Source: Chitinivibrionales bacterium (GTDB lineage: Bacteria > Fibrobacterota > Chitinivibrionia > Chitinivibrionales > WJMI01). Taken from it: 7,004 nucleotides of DNA. Under the pieces are notes generated by a model. That model was not told where the DNA came from, did no database searches, and saw nothing but the letters and a program-made list of their open reading frames with translations. Shown piece by piece: positions 1-5,368 of this stretch. Within the stretch, counting starts at the first letter, position 1. Every line of letters starts with the position of its first letter. Made by a program: the position numbers and the translations under genes. The stretch is taken from assembly GCA_014729595.1 (NCBI GenBank), contig WJJU01000425.1:1-7004 (forward strand), given 5' to 3'.

Positions 1-404
1 CTGTACATGCGCAACAGATCGCCCGCAAAAAGTCCGGCCTCTACACCGCCCGTGCCGGCGCGTATTTCGACAATTGCGTTTTTTGTGTCGTTGGGGTCCT
101 TTGGGACGAGGATCAGTTGTACTTTTCGCTCGAGTTCAGGCTGATGCTCCTCGATTGATTCTATCTCCCCCCGGGCCAATTCGAGCATGTCGGGGTCCTT
201 CTCATTCTCAATAATCTCATGTGCCTGCCGGAGTTCTTCGCTCAATTTGACATATTCCCGCAACAGGGGGAGCGAACGGCCGAGGTCATTATATTCGCGT
301 CCTAAAGCTTCCAGCTTCTTAGGGTTGGCGGTCACTTCAGGCGAAGACATTTCTTTTTCCAGTTCCGCGTGACGGCGGATCAGGCTTTTGACTTTTTCTA
401 TCAT
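1..404 (-). CDS. prfA: Peptide chain release factor 1 (RF1), N-terminal part, cut by window edge
   Basis: RF1 recognises UAA and UAG stop codons in the ribosomal A site and triggers release of the finished protein. The visible 134 residues start MIEKVKSLIRRHAELEKEM, a charged helical N-terminal domain (about residues 1-95), and then enter the family signature PKDPNDTKNAIVEIRAGTGG (residues 101-120) followed by EAGLFAGDLLRMY. The codon-reading loop and the GGQ catalytic loop lie beyond the left edge. The ATG at 404-402 overlaps the TGA of the DUF1385 gene as ATGA, and no strong ribosome binding site is visible, so translation is probably coupled to the upstream gene. One oddity: residue 121, directly after GTGG, is Val (GTA, 44-42), where relatives usually have Asp or Glu. 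RF2 shares this fold, but the N-terminal sequence and the rpmE/DUF1385 neighbourhood favour RF1. Confidence 0.96.
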   Translation of the reverse strand, partial: MIEKVKSLIRRHAELEKEMSSPEVTANPKKLEALGREYNDLGRSLPLLREYVKLSEELRQAHEIIENEKDPDMLELARGEIESIEEHQPELERKVQLILVPKDPNDTKNAIVEIRAGTGGVEAGLFAGDLLRMY

Positions 405-1393
405 ACTACCGCTTCGAGGGCCTTTGCGGCCACTCCCAACTGAGTGTCGTCCGGTTCCCGGGTCGTGATTCGCTGAAGCCACAGGCCGGGCAGTATCAGA
501 CGCCGAACAATCGGTGCGTCAGGATGGTTTGCGGAGAAACGAAGTACCTCATACGACAAACCAGATACTAGTGGTACCAATCCCAGGTGCACCAGTGTTC
601 GTGTGATGACATTTGGGTAGGGGCCGATAAATTTGATTATAACCCCGTCGATGATTGCAAACAGGAATACGCATACCAACCCTACCAAAATGAGAAAACT
701 CGTGCCGCAGCGTGGGTGCGCCGTCGTATACGGGCGCATAGTGTCGGCCGTCAGTGATTTCCCGTTCTCGTAGGCATGTATTGCTTTGTGTTCCGCACCA
801 TGATAGGCAAAAACACGACGAATATCTTCCCACATGCTGATACCGATAAGGTATGCCAGGAAAAAGACAATCCTGATCGTCCCGGCCAGCAAATTGTATA
901 AAAATGCGGATTCTTGAGGTATGAAATATGACAGGATTTTCATGGGCAGGTAGAGAAACAGGCCGAATGCCAGTGCAAACGCCGCAATCATACTCATTGC
1001 CCCGGCAAACTTGTCACGAGCTGACCCGCCCTTTTGTGTCGTGTTTTCTTCCTCTTCCGCCGCAATCTCCGCGGAACGACTAAGTGCTTTCAGGCCGAGC
1101 CACAATGATTCAAAAAGATTTGTTACTCCTCGTAATACCGGTTTTTTCAAGAGGGGGAATTTTTCACCGGCGGAACGGAACCTGTGCCGTTCAAGCGCTA
1201 TGTCGCCGGAAGCTTTTCGGACCGCCCATGATACGAATGCTTTGCCGCGCATCATCACCCCCTCGATGATCGCTTGCCCACCAATTTTGGTCTTGCGTGA
1301 CGCAGCTTCCAGCCCCCCCAGTACGTAGAGCGGTAAAAAGAGGACTGTTTGCAGTCGATAACGAAAAAATTGTCTGGTCGTTGGTATATTCAT
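401..1393 (-). CDS. DUF1385 family membrane protein (YqhQ-like)
   Basis: This belongs to the DUF1385 family, which includes Bacillus subtilis YqhQ; its function is unknown. The frame gives 330 residues. Signatures seen are GGQAIIEGVMMRG (38-50), YHGAEHKAI (197-205), HPRCGTSF (226-233) and the C-terminal GLWLQRITTREPDD (303-316). Hydrophobic, membrane-like stretches lie near 132-158, 164-186, 230-256 and 266-280. The clustered His and Cys residues (198, 202, 206, 226, 229) could bind a metal, but that is inference. It sits between rpmE and prfA, a conserved neighbourhood, and overlaps prfA by four bases. The start is doubtful. The ATG at 1393 has no ribosome binding site and follows directly on the terminator after rpmE. 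As I recall the family, homologues begin about 10 residues before GGQA, whereas this frame adds about 27 more. No convincing ATG, GTG or TTG start lies between. Translation might be coupled to a 10-codon leader frame (1422-1390). Confidence 0.9.
   Translation of the reverse strand: MNIPTTRQFFRYRLQTVLFLPLYVLGGLEAASRKTKIGGQAIIEGVMMRGKAFVSWAVRKASGDIALERHRFRSAGEKFPLLKKPVLRGVTNLFESLWLGLKALSRSAEIAAEEEENTTQKGGSARDKFAGAMSMIAAFALAFGLFLYLPMKILSYFIPQESAFLYNLLAGTIRIVFFLAYLIGISMWEDIRRVFAYHGAEHKAIHAYENGKSLTADTMRPYTTAHPRCGTSFLILVGLVCVFLFAIIDGVIIKFIGPYPNVITRTLVHLGLVPLVSGLSYEVLRFSANHPDAPIVRRLILPGLWLQRITTREPDDTQLGVAAKALEAVV
1335..1356 (-). terminator. Terminator-like hairpin inside the 5' end of the DUF1385 frame
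   Basis: Read on the minus strand, GACTG (1356-1352) and CAGTC (1347-1343) form a 5 bp stem around a CAAA loop, followed by CTC and five T (1339-1335). The stem is short, so this would be a weak intrinsic terminator or pause site. It falls within codons 13-20 of the DUF1385 reading frame as drawn from 1393. It could instead be the second of two tandem terminators after rpmE if the gene really starts further downstream. Confidence 0.3.
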
Positions 1394-1422
1394 GCATGAA
1401 AAAACGGGCGTAAAGGAAACAT
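1390..1422 (-). other. Possible 10-codon leader ORF overlapping the DUF1385 start
   Basis: On the minus strand GGAGGG (1430-1425) is followed after AT by an ATG (1422-1420) that opens MFPLRPFFHA and ends at TGA (1392-1390). That stop overlaps the ATG of the DUF1385 gene as ATGA. The frame runs through the 3' arm and T tract of the terminator hairpin. The Shine-Dalgarno spacing is very short (3 nt after GGAGG), which weakens the case. It could be coincidence, since GGAGGG is also part of the hairpin. Confidence 0.2.
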
Positions 1423-1436
1423 ATCCCTCCGCCCGT
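1399..1436 (-). terminator. Intrinsic terminator after rpmE
   Basis: On the minus strand ACGGGCG (1436-1430) pairs with CGCCCGT (1410-1404). Part of the loop can extend the stem (GAGG with CCTT). A run of T ends at 1399. The hairpin begins 19 bases past the rpmE stop codon, the usual place for a rho-independent terminator, and it ends only 5 bases before the ATG of the DUF1385 gene. Read-through would be needed for rpmE and the downstream genes to share a transcript. Confidence 0.8.
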
Positions 1437-1455
1437 CGAAAAAGTGTGAGCGGTG

Positions 1456-1680
1456 TTATGAACTCTTCCCCGAGTTCTTTTCCGCTTTGGCGTAGCGCTT
1501 TCGGAACCGATCAACGCGTCCGGCTGAGTCTACCAGTTTCTGCTTTCCCGTATAAAAAGCGTGGCACTGATTGCAAATTTCAATATGTGCGCTTTTCATG
1601 GTCGAGCGCGTTTTAATTACATTGCCGCACGAACAGGTAAACTCAACTTCTCCGTATTTTGGATGTACGTTCGCTTTCAC
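1456..1680 (-). CDS. rpmE: 50S ribosomal protein L31, zinc-binding type
   Basis: L31 is a small protein of the large ribosomal subunit that helps bridge the subunits. The 74-residue product begins MKANVHPKYGEVEFTC and carries the L31 hallmarks HPKY (6-9) and FYTGKQKLVDSAGRVDRFRK (42-61). The zinc ligands of the Cys-containing form are present: Cys16, Cys18, Cys36 and Cys39. Length is normal for the family. The start codon is GTG (1680-1678), fixed by a strong GGAGG seven bases upstream and by the conserved N-terminus. A good promoter lies upstream and a terminator follows the stop. In organisms with paralogues, the Cys-containing L31 is typically the zinc-replete form and can act as a zinc store. 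No typical Zur box was recognised upstream. Confidence 0.97.
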   Translation of the reverse strand: MKANVHPKYGEVEFTCSCGNVIKTRSTMKSAHIEICNQCHAFYTGKQKLVDSAGRVDRFRKRYAKAEKNSGKSS

Positions 1681-1687
1681 TGAGCGA

Positions 1688-1692
1688 CCTCC
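1688..1692 (-). promoter_or_regulatory. Ribosome binding site of rpmE
   Basis: GGAGG on the minus strand lies seven bases before the GTG start. It is a near-ideal Shine-Dalgarno site and decides the non-ATG start of rpmE. Confidence 0.85.
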
Positions 1693-1725
1693 ACATAAAG
1701 ACTTCCGTCAGTAACAAATTCATTG

Positions 1726-1755
1726 AAAATAGCATTTTGAACCTTCCGAGGTCAA
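1726..1755 (-). promoter_or_regulatory. Sigma-70 type promoter of rpmE, extended -10
   Basis: On the minus strand TTGACC (1755-1750) is an almost perfect -35 box. After 18 bases comes TATTTT (1731-1726), preceded by TGC, which makes an extended -10 element. Transcription would begin near 1715-1720, giving a leader of about 35-40 bases before the GTG of rpmE. The -35 box is also the left arm of a palindrome (1748-1775). Confidence 0.6.
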
Positions 1756-1775
1756 CCCCGTACACGTTTGACCTC
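1748..1775. repeat. Operator-like inverted repeat over the rpmE -35 box
   Basis: GAGGTCAA (1748-1755) and TTGACCTC (1768-1775) are perfect 8-base inverted arms separated by 12 bases. The centres of the arms are 20 bases apart, about two helical turns, as expected for a dimeric regulator. The left arm overlaps the -35 box of the rpmE promoter. The right arm offers a TTGACC in the opposite direction, but no good -10 lies at the right distance. A regulator bound here could repress rpmE or control both directions. It is also possible that it has no function. Confidence 0.5.
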
Positions 1776-1802
1776 AAGACCTACAAACCGTTTTCTATAT
1801 AT

Positions 1803-1832
1803 TTGCTTCGTTTAAGTATTGTCTTTTATTTT
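1803..1832 (+). promoter_or_regulatory. Possible promoter of the EF-G-like gene
   Basis: TTGCTT (1803-1808) and TATTTT (1827-1832) are spaced by 18 bases within the AT-rich block, the same spacing and -10 sequence as the rpmE promoter. The match is modest and AT-rich sequence offers other choices. If real, it implies a leader of about 170 bases before the ATG at 2012. Confidence 0.25.
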
Positions 1833-1946
1833 GCAATATTATTTTGAGTCGTATGCCGGTTATTTTTGTGCAGGTGATTCGAGGCCCGGCTCGTGGGGCG
1901 GCCGGTATGCTGTAGCGCTTAACACGCATTATGCTCTAATTGGTAA

Positions 1947-1978
1947 TTCCCGGCTCTCATGATGTCCGCGGCCGGGAA
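1947..1978 (+). promoter_or_regulatory. GC-rich leader hairpin before the EF-G-like gene
   Basis: TTCCCGGC (1947-1954) and GCCGGGAA (1971-1978) can form a perfect 8 bp stem with a 16-base loop, ending 24 bases before the Shine-Dalgarno sequence. No T tract follows, so it is not a normal terminator. It may be an mRNA structure for translational control or for binding a protein. No known riboswitch class was recognised. Confidence 0.4.
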
Positions 1979-1980
1979 CT

Positions 1981-2001
1981 GTCTATCACCGCGTCTATCA
2001 C
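1981..2001 (+). repeat. Short direct repeat before the ribosome binding site
   Basis: GTCTATCAC occurs twice (1981-1989 and 1993-2001), separated by CGC, a period of 12 bases. The second copy ends two bases before GGAGG. It may be a binding site in DNA or RNA, or a chance duplication. Confidence 0.45.
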
Positions 2002-2002
2002 T

Positions 2003-2007
2003 GGAGG
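2003..2007 (+). promoter_or_regulatory. Ribosome binding site deciding the EF-G-like start
   Basis: GGAGG lies four bases before the ATG at 2012. It supports this start over the in-frame TTG at 1940, whose added 24 residues have no place in the EF-G family N-terminus. Confidence 0.8.
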
Positions 2008-2011
2008 ATTC

Positions 2012-4096
2012 ATGAAGAACTACGGTGCCGAGTCTATCCGCAATATTTGCCTGCTGTCACATGGCGGTGTTGGAAAAACATCTCTTCTCGAAGCCGCATG
2101 TTATACCGCAAAAGCGACAAACAAGCTGGGCAACGTGGACAACAAGACGAGTATCTTCGATGTCAGACCCGACGAGAAAGAGCGCGGAATGACCATATCG
2201 ACGAAGGTCGGCACTTTGGAGTGGAACAATACGAAAATCAACATGATTGACACTCCGGGATTCCTCGATTTTCTCGGCGATGCAAAAGCGGCGCTGCGTG
2301 CCGTTGAATCGGCTGCGATTCTTGTTGATGCGGCCGCGGGCCCGGAGGTCGGTACGGAGCTGGTCTCGCGGCTTGTCGATGAAAGCAAAGCACCGCGATT
2401 GTTTTTCATGAACGGCATGGATCACGAAAATGTCGATTTCAACAAAACGCTTCAGAAACTGAGAGACACTTTCGGTACCTCGACGGCCCCTCTTCATCTC
2501 CCAATCGGCTCGGGATCTGCGTTCAAAGGTGTCGTCAACCTCATAGAAAAAGTCGCTTACGAATATCAGCCCGGCGGCAAGGGAATCGGGAAAAAGACCG
2601 ATGTCCCCGCCGACATGGCCGAGGCCGTCGAAGCGGCACGAAACGGCTTAATGGAGTCCATCGCGGAAAGTGATGAAGATTTGATGAATAAATACTTCGA
2701 AGAGGGTGAGTTGACGACCGAAGATCTTCGAAAAGGCTTGGCCGACGGCGTAGCGAAAGGCCTCATATATCCGATATTCTGTGGCAGCGCCACGCAAAAT
2801 ATCGGCGTTGATCTTTTCCTTAACGCCGTCGTAAATATTTGTCCCTCCCCGTTGGCTCGGGCTAATGCCGTAGTTATTGCGGATGATCAAGAGAAAGAAA
2901 TGACGTGTGCGGCTTCGGAACCCACCGCGGCGTTTGTGTTCAAGACTATTTCGGAAGAGCACGTCGGTGAACTCAGCATCGTTCGCGTGTTTAGTGGCAA
3001 GCTTGCCGCCGGTACCGAGGTCGCAAATACGACGCGGGGCGGCGTTGAAAGATTGGGAGGTTTATATTTCCTCCGTGGGCACGAACGTATTGACACCAAC
3101 GAAATTAACGCCGGAGATATCGGCGGTATTCTAAAGCTTAAAGACACTCACACCAACGATACGCTTGCGGAAAAAAACCTGAATATCCAATTCCCGAAAA
3201 CGGATTTCGGGACGCCTCTCGTAAGTACGGCAATCAGCGCCAAGAGCAAGGGTGATGAAGACAAGGTGAGCGCGGGAATCGCCAAGCTTCACGAAGAAGA
3301 CCCGACATTTACCTACGGGTTTCATCCCGACATCCATCAGTCAATTCTCTCCGCTATGGGAGATATTCATCTCGATGTTATTCTTGAGGGGCTAAAACGT
3401 CGATTCAAGGTTGAGGTGGAACGAACGGAACCCAAAATATCCTATCGAGAGACCATCACTAAGCCCGCGAAATATGTTGAGTATACTCACAAAAAGCAAA
3501 CAGGCGGCGCCGGCCAGTATGCGCGTGTTTTTATTGATTTGGAGCCTCTACCGCGTGGCGAAGGCTATCAATTTGAGGATAAAATCGTGGGTGGCGTTAT
3601 AGATCAATCCCTCCGTCCGAGTGTGGACAAGGGAATAAGGAGCAAAATGGATGAGGGTATCCTGGCTGGATATCCTATTGTTGACGTCAAGGTAAGCCTG
3701 GTGGACGGGAAAACGCATCCGGTCGACTCGAAAGACATCGCTTTTCAGATTGCCGGCCGCGAGGTGTTTAAAAAGGCGTTCGAAATGGCTTCCCCTATTC
3801 TGCTTGAACCCATTGCCGAGCTTACCGTAAGTGTGCCCGATGATTACACGGGTGATGTGATGGGTGACCTTTCTTCGCGTCGCGGAAAAATCGGTGGTAT
3901 GGAGCCGGCCGGTAAATACCAAACGATACGCGCCAAAGTACCGGAATCAACCGTGAGGAATTATTCCCAATCACTACGCGCCATGACCCAGGGGCGTGGT
4001 TTTTTTCAGAAGGAGTTCTCTCATTATGAAGCCGTGCCGGCGGAGGTGACCAAAAAGATTATTGAAGCGACACAGGCCGCTGAAGCACATGAATAG
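2012..4096 (+). CDS. fusA: Elongation factor G-like translational GTPase, EF-G-2 type
   Basis: EF-G GTPases drive movement of tRNA and mRNA through the ribosome; the role of the EF-G-2 branch (as in Thermus thermophilus EF-G-2) is less clear. With the ATG at 2012 the protein has 694 residues, normal for EF-G. Approximate domains: G domain 1-285, II 303-395, III 400-475, IV 476-594 (with GGAGQYARV near 497), V 595-690 (with GDLSSRRGKIGGM near 620). G motifs: G1 HGGVGKT (17-23), G2 RGMTIST (58-64), G3 DTPGF (80-84), G4 NGMD (134-137), G5 SA (259-260). Two positions are unusual. Phe84 stands where EF-G has the catalytic switch II His, and Gly135 where NKxD has Lys. All domains are present and the reading frame is open, so this is not a decayed gene. 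The setting next to rpmE, away from any str operon, supports a paralogue rather than the main EF-G. The symbol follows usual annotation; fusA2 would also be reasonable. Confidence 0.93.
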   Translation: MKNYGAESIRNICLLSHGGVGKTSLLEAACYTAKATNKLGNVDNKTSIFDVRPDEKERGMTISTKVGTLEWNNTKINMIDTPGFLDFLGDAKAALRAVESAAILVDAAAGPEVGTELVSRLVDESKAPRLFFMNGMDHENVDFNKTLQKLRDTFGTSTAPLHLPIGSGSAFKGVVNLIEKVAYEYQPGGKGIGKKTDVPADMAEAVEAARNGLMESIAESDEDLMNKYFEEGELTTEDLRKGLADGVAKGLIYPIFCGSATQNIGVDLFLNAVVNICPSPLARANAVVIADDQEKEMTCAASEPTAAFVFKTISEEHVGELSIVRVFSGKLAAGTEVANTTRGGVERLGGLYFLRGHERIDTNEINAGDIGGILKLKDTHTNDTLAEKNLNIQFPKTDFGTPLVSTAISAKSKGDEDKVSAGIAKLHEEDPTFTYGFHPDIHQSILSAMGDIHLDVILEGLKRRFKVEVERTEPKISYRETITKPAKYVEYTHKKQTGGAGQYARVFIDLEPLPRGEGYQFEDKIVGGVIDQSLRPSVDKGIRSKMDEGILAGYPIVDVKVSLVDGKTHPVDSKDIAFQIAGREVFKKAFEMASPILLEPIAELTVSVPDDYTGDVMGDLSSRRGKIGGMEPAGKYQTIRAKVPESTVRNYSQSLRAMTQGRGFFQKEFSHYEAVPAEVTKKIIEATQAAEAHE

Positions 4097-4131
4097 ATTC
4101 GGGGTCGGGTGTCGCCGTTTATGACTCAGCA

Positions 4132-4177
4132 GGGAAGAGGGTTTGGATCGATACCGAGCTTTCTTCCCTTGTTTATT
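4132..4177 (+). terminator. Possible weak terminator after the EF-G-like gene
   Basis: GGGAAGA (4132-4138) pairs with TCTTCCC (4162-4168), leaving a 23-base loop that may fold further around ATCGAT. The tail TTGTTTATT (4169-4177) is T-rich but interrupted. It lies between the EF-G-like stop and mtnA and may reduce read-through. No convincing separate promoter for mtnA was found, so co-transcription remains possible. Confidence 0.3.
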
Positions 4178-4205
4178 CTGTAACCCAACAACAAAGGCCG
4201 AGATC

Positions 4206-5252
4206 ATGAGGCATATTAAGACACTCGAGTGGGACGGCGACGCCCTGAAAATGGTCGATCAAACGCAACTTCCTTCCCAACTTGTATACGAAAAGATAGA
4301 CACCTGCGAAGGCGTGTACGATGCTATTCGGCAACTCAAAGTCAGAGGGGCGCCTGCAATCGGGGATGCCGCGGCTTTTGGCTTGTACTTGGGTGTGATG
4401 AGGTATCCGGACGACGGTTCCGTGGAAGAGCTGCTGCTTCAAGTAGAGAAAACGGCGGAGTACCTCGCCGCTTCACGCCCAACGGCGGTTAACCTTTTTT
4501 GGGCGCTTGATCGGATGCGTGCACACGCAAAAAAGGTGGCCGGGCGGGGCGGCGCACGAGAGATTAAGAAAGCGCTCCTGGCCGAAGCTCAGGCCATTCG
4601 CGAAGAAGACGTGCGGACATGTCGCCTTATCGGTGAGAACGGATTTCCGGTGCTTGAACCCTTCGGACGGATTTTGACCCATTGCAATGCCGGTGGTCTG
4701 GCGACGGCGGAATACGGTACGGCTCTCGCACCAATTTACGTCGGTATAGAGCGAGGGAAAAAGTTCGAAGTATACGCTGATGAGACCCGCCCCTTGCTGC
4801 AGGGTTCACGAATAACCGCATTCGAGCTGCGCCAAGCGGACATTCCCGTCACGGTGCTCTGCGACAATACGGCTGCGTGGGCAATGGCAAAAGGGCTGAT
4901 CGATGCCGTAATAGTGGGAGCCGATCGCATTGCGGCTAACGGTGACGCCGCCAATAAAATCGGTACTTACGGGGTAGCACTGGCCGCTCACGCCCACAAA
5001 ATCCCCTTTTATGTGGCCGCACCAATCTCAACCTTCGATTTTGAACTTGAGACCGGTAGCGCCATTCCCATCGAGGAACGTGCCGGCGCCGAGGTAACCC
5101 ACGGCTTTGGAAGGCAAACGGCTCCGGACGGCGTCGCCGTTTATAATCCGGCCTTCGATGTTACCCCTGCTAAGCTCATACGGGCAATTATTACCGAAAA
5201 GGGCGTCGTTGAGGCTCCCGATTCGGCCAAGGTGAAAGCGCTTGCGAAATAG
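4206..5252 (+). CDS. mtnA: S-methyl-5-thioribose-1-phosphate isomerase
   Basis: MtnA converts 5-methylthioribose 1-phosphate to 5-methylthioribulose 1-phosphate, a step of the methionine salvage pathway that recycles methylthioadenosine in the cytosol. The 348-residue protein shows the family motifs in order: VRGAPAIG (46-53), RPTAVN (91-96), THCNAGGLAT (158-167), DETRPLLQGSR (192-202), CDNTA (219-223), GADRIAANGD (238-247) and NKIGTY (250-255). The catalytic Cys160 and Asp240 fall at the same numbers as in the Bacillus subtilis enzyme. The ATG at 4206 is chosen because the protein then begins MRHIKTLEW, as in homologues, with AAAGG eight bases upstream. A TTG further upstream (4143) is rejected. 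No mtnK, mtnP, mtnN or later salvage gene is in the window, so the source of substrate and the fate of product are unknown. Related eIF2B-like sugar-phosphate isomerases are a less likely alternative, given the exact motif fit. Confidence 0.96.
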   Translation: MRHIKTLEWDGDALKMVDQTQLPSQLVYEKIDTCEGVYDAIRQLKVRGAPAIGDAAAFGLYLGVMRYPDDGSVEELLLQVEKTAEYLAASRPTAVNLFWALDRMRAHAKKVAGRGGAREIKKALLAEAQAIREEDVRTCRLIGENGFPVLEPFGRILTHCNAGGLATAEYGTALAPIYVGIERGKKFEVYADETRPLLQGSRITAFELRQADIPVTVLCDNTAAWAMAKGLIDAVIVGADRIAANGDAANKIGTYGVALAAHAHKIPFYVAAPISTFDFELETGSAIPIEERAGAEVTHGFGRQTAPDGVAVYNPAFDVTPAKLIRAIITEKGVVEAPDSAKVKALAK

Positions 5253-5343
5253 TTCCGGATCAGGCATTGATGCCGTCGCAAGACCGCGATGTACGATGCA
5301 TGGGCAGGAGCTATAAGCGGCTGCTGAAACGAATATATTTCAA

Positions 5344-5358
5344 GAACGATAGCCGTTC
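5344..5358. terminator. Small hairpin between convergent genes
   Basis: GAACG (5344-5348) and CGTTC (5354-5358) form a 5 bp stem with a 5-base loop, followed on the plus strand by GGGTTTTC. It is the best candidate in the 116-base convergent gap for ending mtnA transcription, but it is weak. On the minus strand the tail is TTGAAATAT, also poor. The gap otherwise holds only a short GGCAT-TG-ATGCC palindrome (5262-5273). Confidence 0.25.
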
Positions 5359-5368
5359 GGGTTTTCGC

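Larger units (their letters stand above)
1681..2011. other. Divergent intergenic region between rpmE and the EF-G-like gene
   Basis: These 331 bases hold no gene I can support. From left to right they contain the rpmE ribosome binding site and promoter, an 8+8 base palindrome, an AT-rich block around 1785-1850 that may carry the rightward promoter, a GC-rich leader with two short inverted repeats (CCGGC at 1886-1890 with GCCGG at 1901-1905; TTCCCGGC at 1947-1954 with GCCGGGAA at 1971-1978), a 9-base direct repeat and the rightward ribosome binding site. A TTG-initiated extension of the EF-G frame crosses its right end but is rejected as coding. Confidence 0.8.

Noticed and set aside
549..833. 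94-residue open frame inside the DUF1385 gene
   Set aside because: A shadow frame of a clearly conserved coding sequence, with no recognisable protein features.
1191..1514. 107-residue open frame on the minus strand spanning the rpmE 3' end and the DUF1385 5' end
   Set aside because: Out of frame with both recognised genes, no family resemblance, and it crosses the terminator.
1681..1760. Zur box upstream of rpmE
   Set aside because: No AT-rich Zur-type palindrome (TGATAAT...ATTATCA pattern) could be found; the palindrome present has different arms.
1940..2011. In-frame TTG extension of the EF-G-like protein by 24 residues
   Set aside because: No ribosome binding site at 1940, the added peptide is not EF-G-like, and GGAGG sits correctly before the ATG at 2012. 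The stretch also contains the leader hairpin and the direct repeat.
4143..4205. In-frame TTG extension of mtnA by 21 residues
   Set aside because: MtnA homologues begin near the ATG at 4206, and the extension overlaps a hairpin with a T-rich tail.
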